DNA of 64,000 nucleotides from Mesorhizobium terrae (lineage in GTDB: Bacteria; Pseudomonadota; Alphaproteobacteria; Rhizobiales; Rhizobiaceae). The stretch lies in contig NZ_CP044218.1 of assembly GCF_008727715.1 (NCBI RefSeq), forward strand, positions 930,001 to 994,000, in the 5' to 3' direction. The notes under the pieces were generated by a model. It did not search any database and was not told the DNA's origin. It worked only from the letters and a program-made list of their open reading frames with translations. Positions 63,325 to 64,000 of the stretch are shown here, piece by piece; position 1 is the stretch's first letter, and each line of letters opens with the position of its first letter. The translations under genes and the position numbers were made by a program.

Positions 63325-63939
63325 TCAGGCGGTCGCCGGCGCAGCACCCGGCCGCAGGAAGCGCGTGATGAGAAGCCGCAGCATCGGCCGCTGCTCCAGC
63401 GGGCTGAAGCCAGGGTCGACGGCGACGCGGCTGAAAATGCCGTCGACCAGCGCCGCGATCCAGCGCGCGCTGTCGGCCGGATCCAGCGTCGGATCGACAA
63501 GGCCGCGCGCGGCGGCATTGCGCAACAGCGTGTTCAGAGCCGTTTGCAGTTCAGTGTCGGTTTTGGCGACGAGGTTGCCGATCTCCTCGTCACGAATGGC
63601 CTCGGCGGCGATTTCGAGCGCGAGCTTGAGGTAGGTCGGATCCGATGCCAGTTCGAGCACGATGTCCATGAAATCGAGCAACTCGGCAAAGAGGTCCGAA
63701 GAGGGATTGATGCCCTCGAAGTAGTCGGCGGTCTGGCGCCGTTCCTCCTCGACGATAGCGGCGATGATCGACTGCTTGGTCGGGAAATAGTGGAAGAGAT
63801 TGCCCGGGCTCATGCCGGCTTCGGCGCAAATCTCGGCCGTAGAGGTGCGATGGAAGCCCTTGCGCGCGAAACAAGCGACCGCAGCCTCAAGAATCTGCCG
63901 ACGTTTTGCTTCGTGCTTCTCGGGGTCGACCTTGCGCAT
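63325..63939 (-). CDS. TetR-family transcriptional regulator
   Basis: 204 residues. N-terminal helix-turn-helix ILEAAVACFARKGFHRTSTAEICAEAGMSPGNLFHYFPTKQSIIAAI is the TetR/AcrR consensus; the rest is a ligand-binding helical domain. A palindromic operator lies 24 bases before the start. Genes on the same strand downstream are the broken small ORF and the MFS exporter, so a drug-type efflux switch is likely; ligand unknown. Confidence 0.92.
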   Translation of the reverse strand: MRKVDPEKHEAKRRQILEAAVACFARKGFHRTSTAEICAEAGMSPGNLFHYFPTKQSIIAAIVEEERRQTADYFEGINPSSDLFAELLDFMDIVLELASDPTYLKLALEIAAEAIRDEEIGNLVAKTDTELQTALNTLLRNAAARGLVDPTLDPADSARWIAALVDGIFSRVAVDPGFSPLEQRPMLRLLITRFLRPGAAPATA

Positions 63940-63963
63940 GCTTGCCTCAATTCCGCCGCCGTT

Positions 63964-63987
63964 TTATTAGATTAGTCAGTCTAATAA
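63964..63987. promoter_or_regulatory. TetR operator
   Basis: TTATTAGA and TCTAATAA flank TTAGTCAG, a 24-bp near-symmetric site in the AT-rich region just before the tetR start. Size and position fit an autoregulatory TetR operator. Confidence 0.65.
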
Positions 63988-64000
63988 ATTCCGTATGACG

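Overview
The window reads as about 64 kb of chromosome from a rhizobial alphaproteobacterium, most likely Mesorhizobium or a close relative in the Phyllobacteriaceae. The grounds are high GC with strong third-position bias, a sorbitol/mannitol ABC operon in the rhizobial smoC-smoEFGK-smoS-mtlK order, the block DUF2948-hisD-UPF0262-infA-maf-yacG, an Entner-Doudoroff zwf-pgl-edd cluster, a DUF1127 protein, and palindromic intergenic elements of the kind scattered through rhizobial chromosomes. The genus is inference; no rRNA is present.

Layout. 0-6 kb: the end of a gamma-glutamylpolyamine synthetase-like gene with its FAD oxidase partner, an OmpR-type two-component pair, a lipoprotein and an SH3-domain membrane protein. 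6-13 kb: an SDR and an aldehyde dehydrogenase, divergent from zwf-pgl-edd. 13-21 kb: a von Willebrand A protein, a GlxA-type regulator, folD, a WecG-type glycosyltransferase, proC, an SAF-domain oxidoreductase and a glutamine amidotransferase. 21-26 kb: a 1238-residue autotransporter with seven Ig-like repeats, two small ORFs and a DapA-family gene. 26-37 kb: a polyol operon (binding protein, two permeases, ATPase, two polyol dehydrogenases, pentulose kinase) with its SorC-family regulator upstream.

37-48 kb holds the most interesting unit: eleven tightly packed plus-strand genes encoding a HAD phosphatase, a class III aminotransferase, a ureohydrolase-fold enzyme, two ArnE/ArnF-sized SMR proteins, an alpha/beta hydrolase, a FemAB-like acyltransferase, a DUF2147 protein, a sensor kinase, a GAFTGA-containing sigma54 activator and a MipA/OmpV outer-membrane protein. 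A textbook -24/-12 sigma54 promoter lies directly before the first gene, and a large inverted repeat lies about 205 bp further upstream. The layout implies a self-regulated pathway that makes, and probably exports, an aminated compound or an envelope modification. I do not recognise it as a described system.

48-51 kb is compositionally softer: a LuxR-type regulator, tiny hydrophobic ORFs and a tRNA-Thr. 51-57 kb is housekeeping: murA, DUF2948, hisD, UPF0262, infA, maf, yacG and tRNA-Phe. 57-64 kb carries a GFA protein, a CadC-like TPR regulator, a MerR regulator paired with a secreted protein through matching operator boxes, DUF1127 behind a structured leader, an ExoV-like pyruvyltransferase, an MFS exporter, a frameshifted small membrane-protein gene and a TetR regulator with a palindromic operator. 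I saw no insertion sequence, prophage, integrase or CRISPR array.
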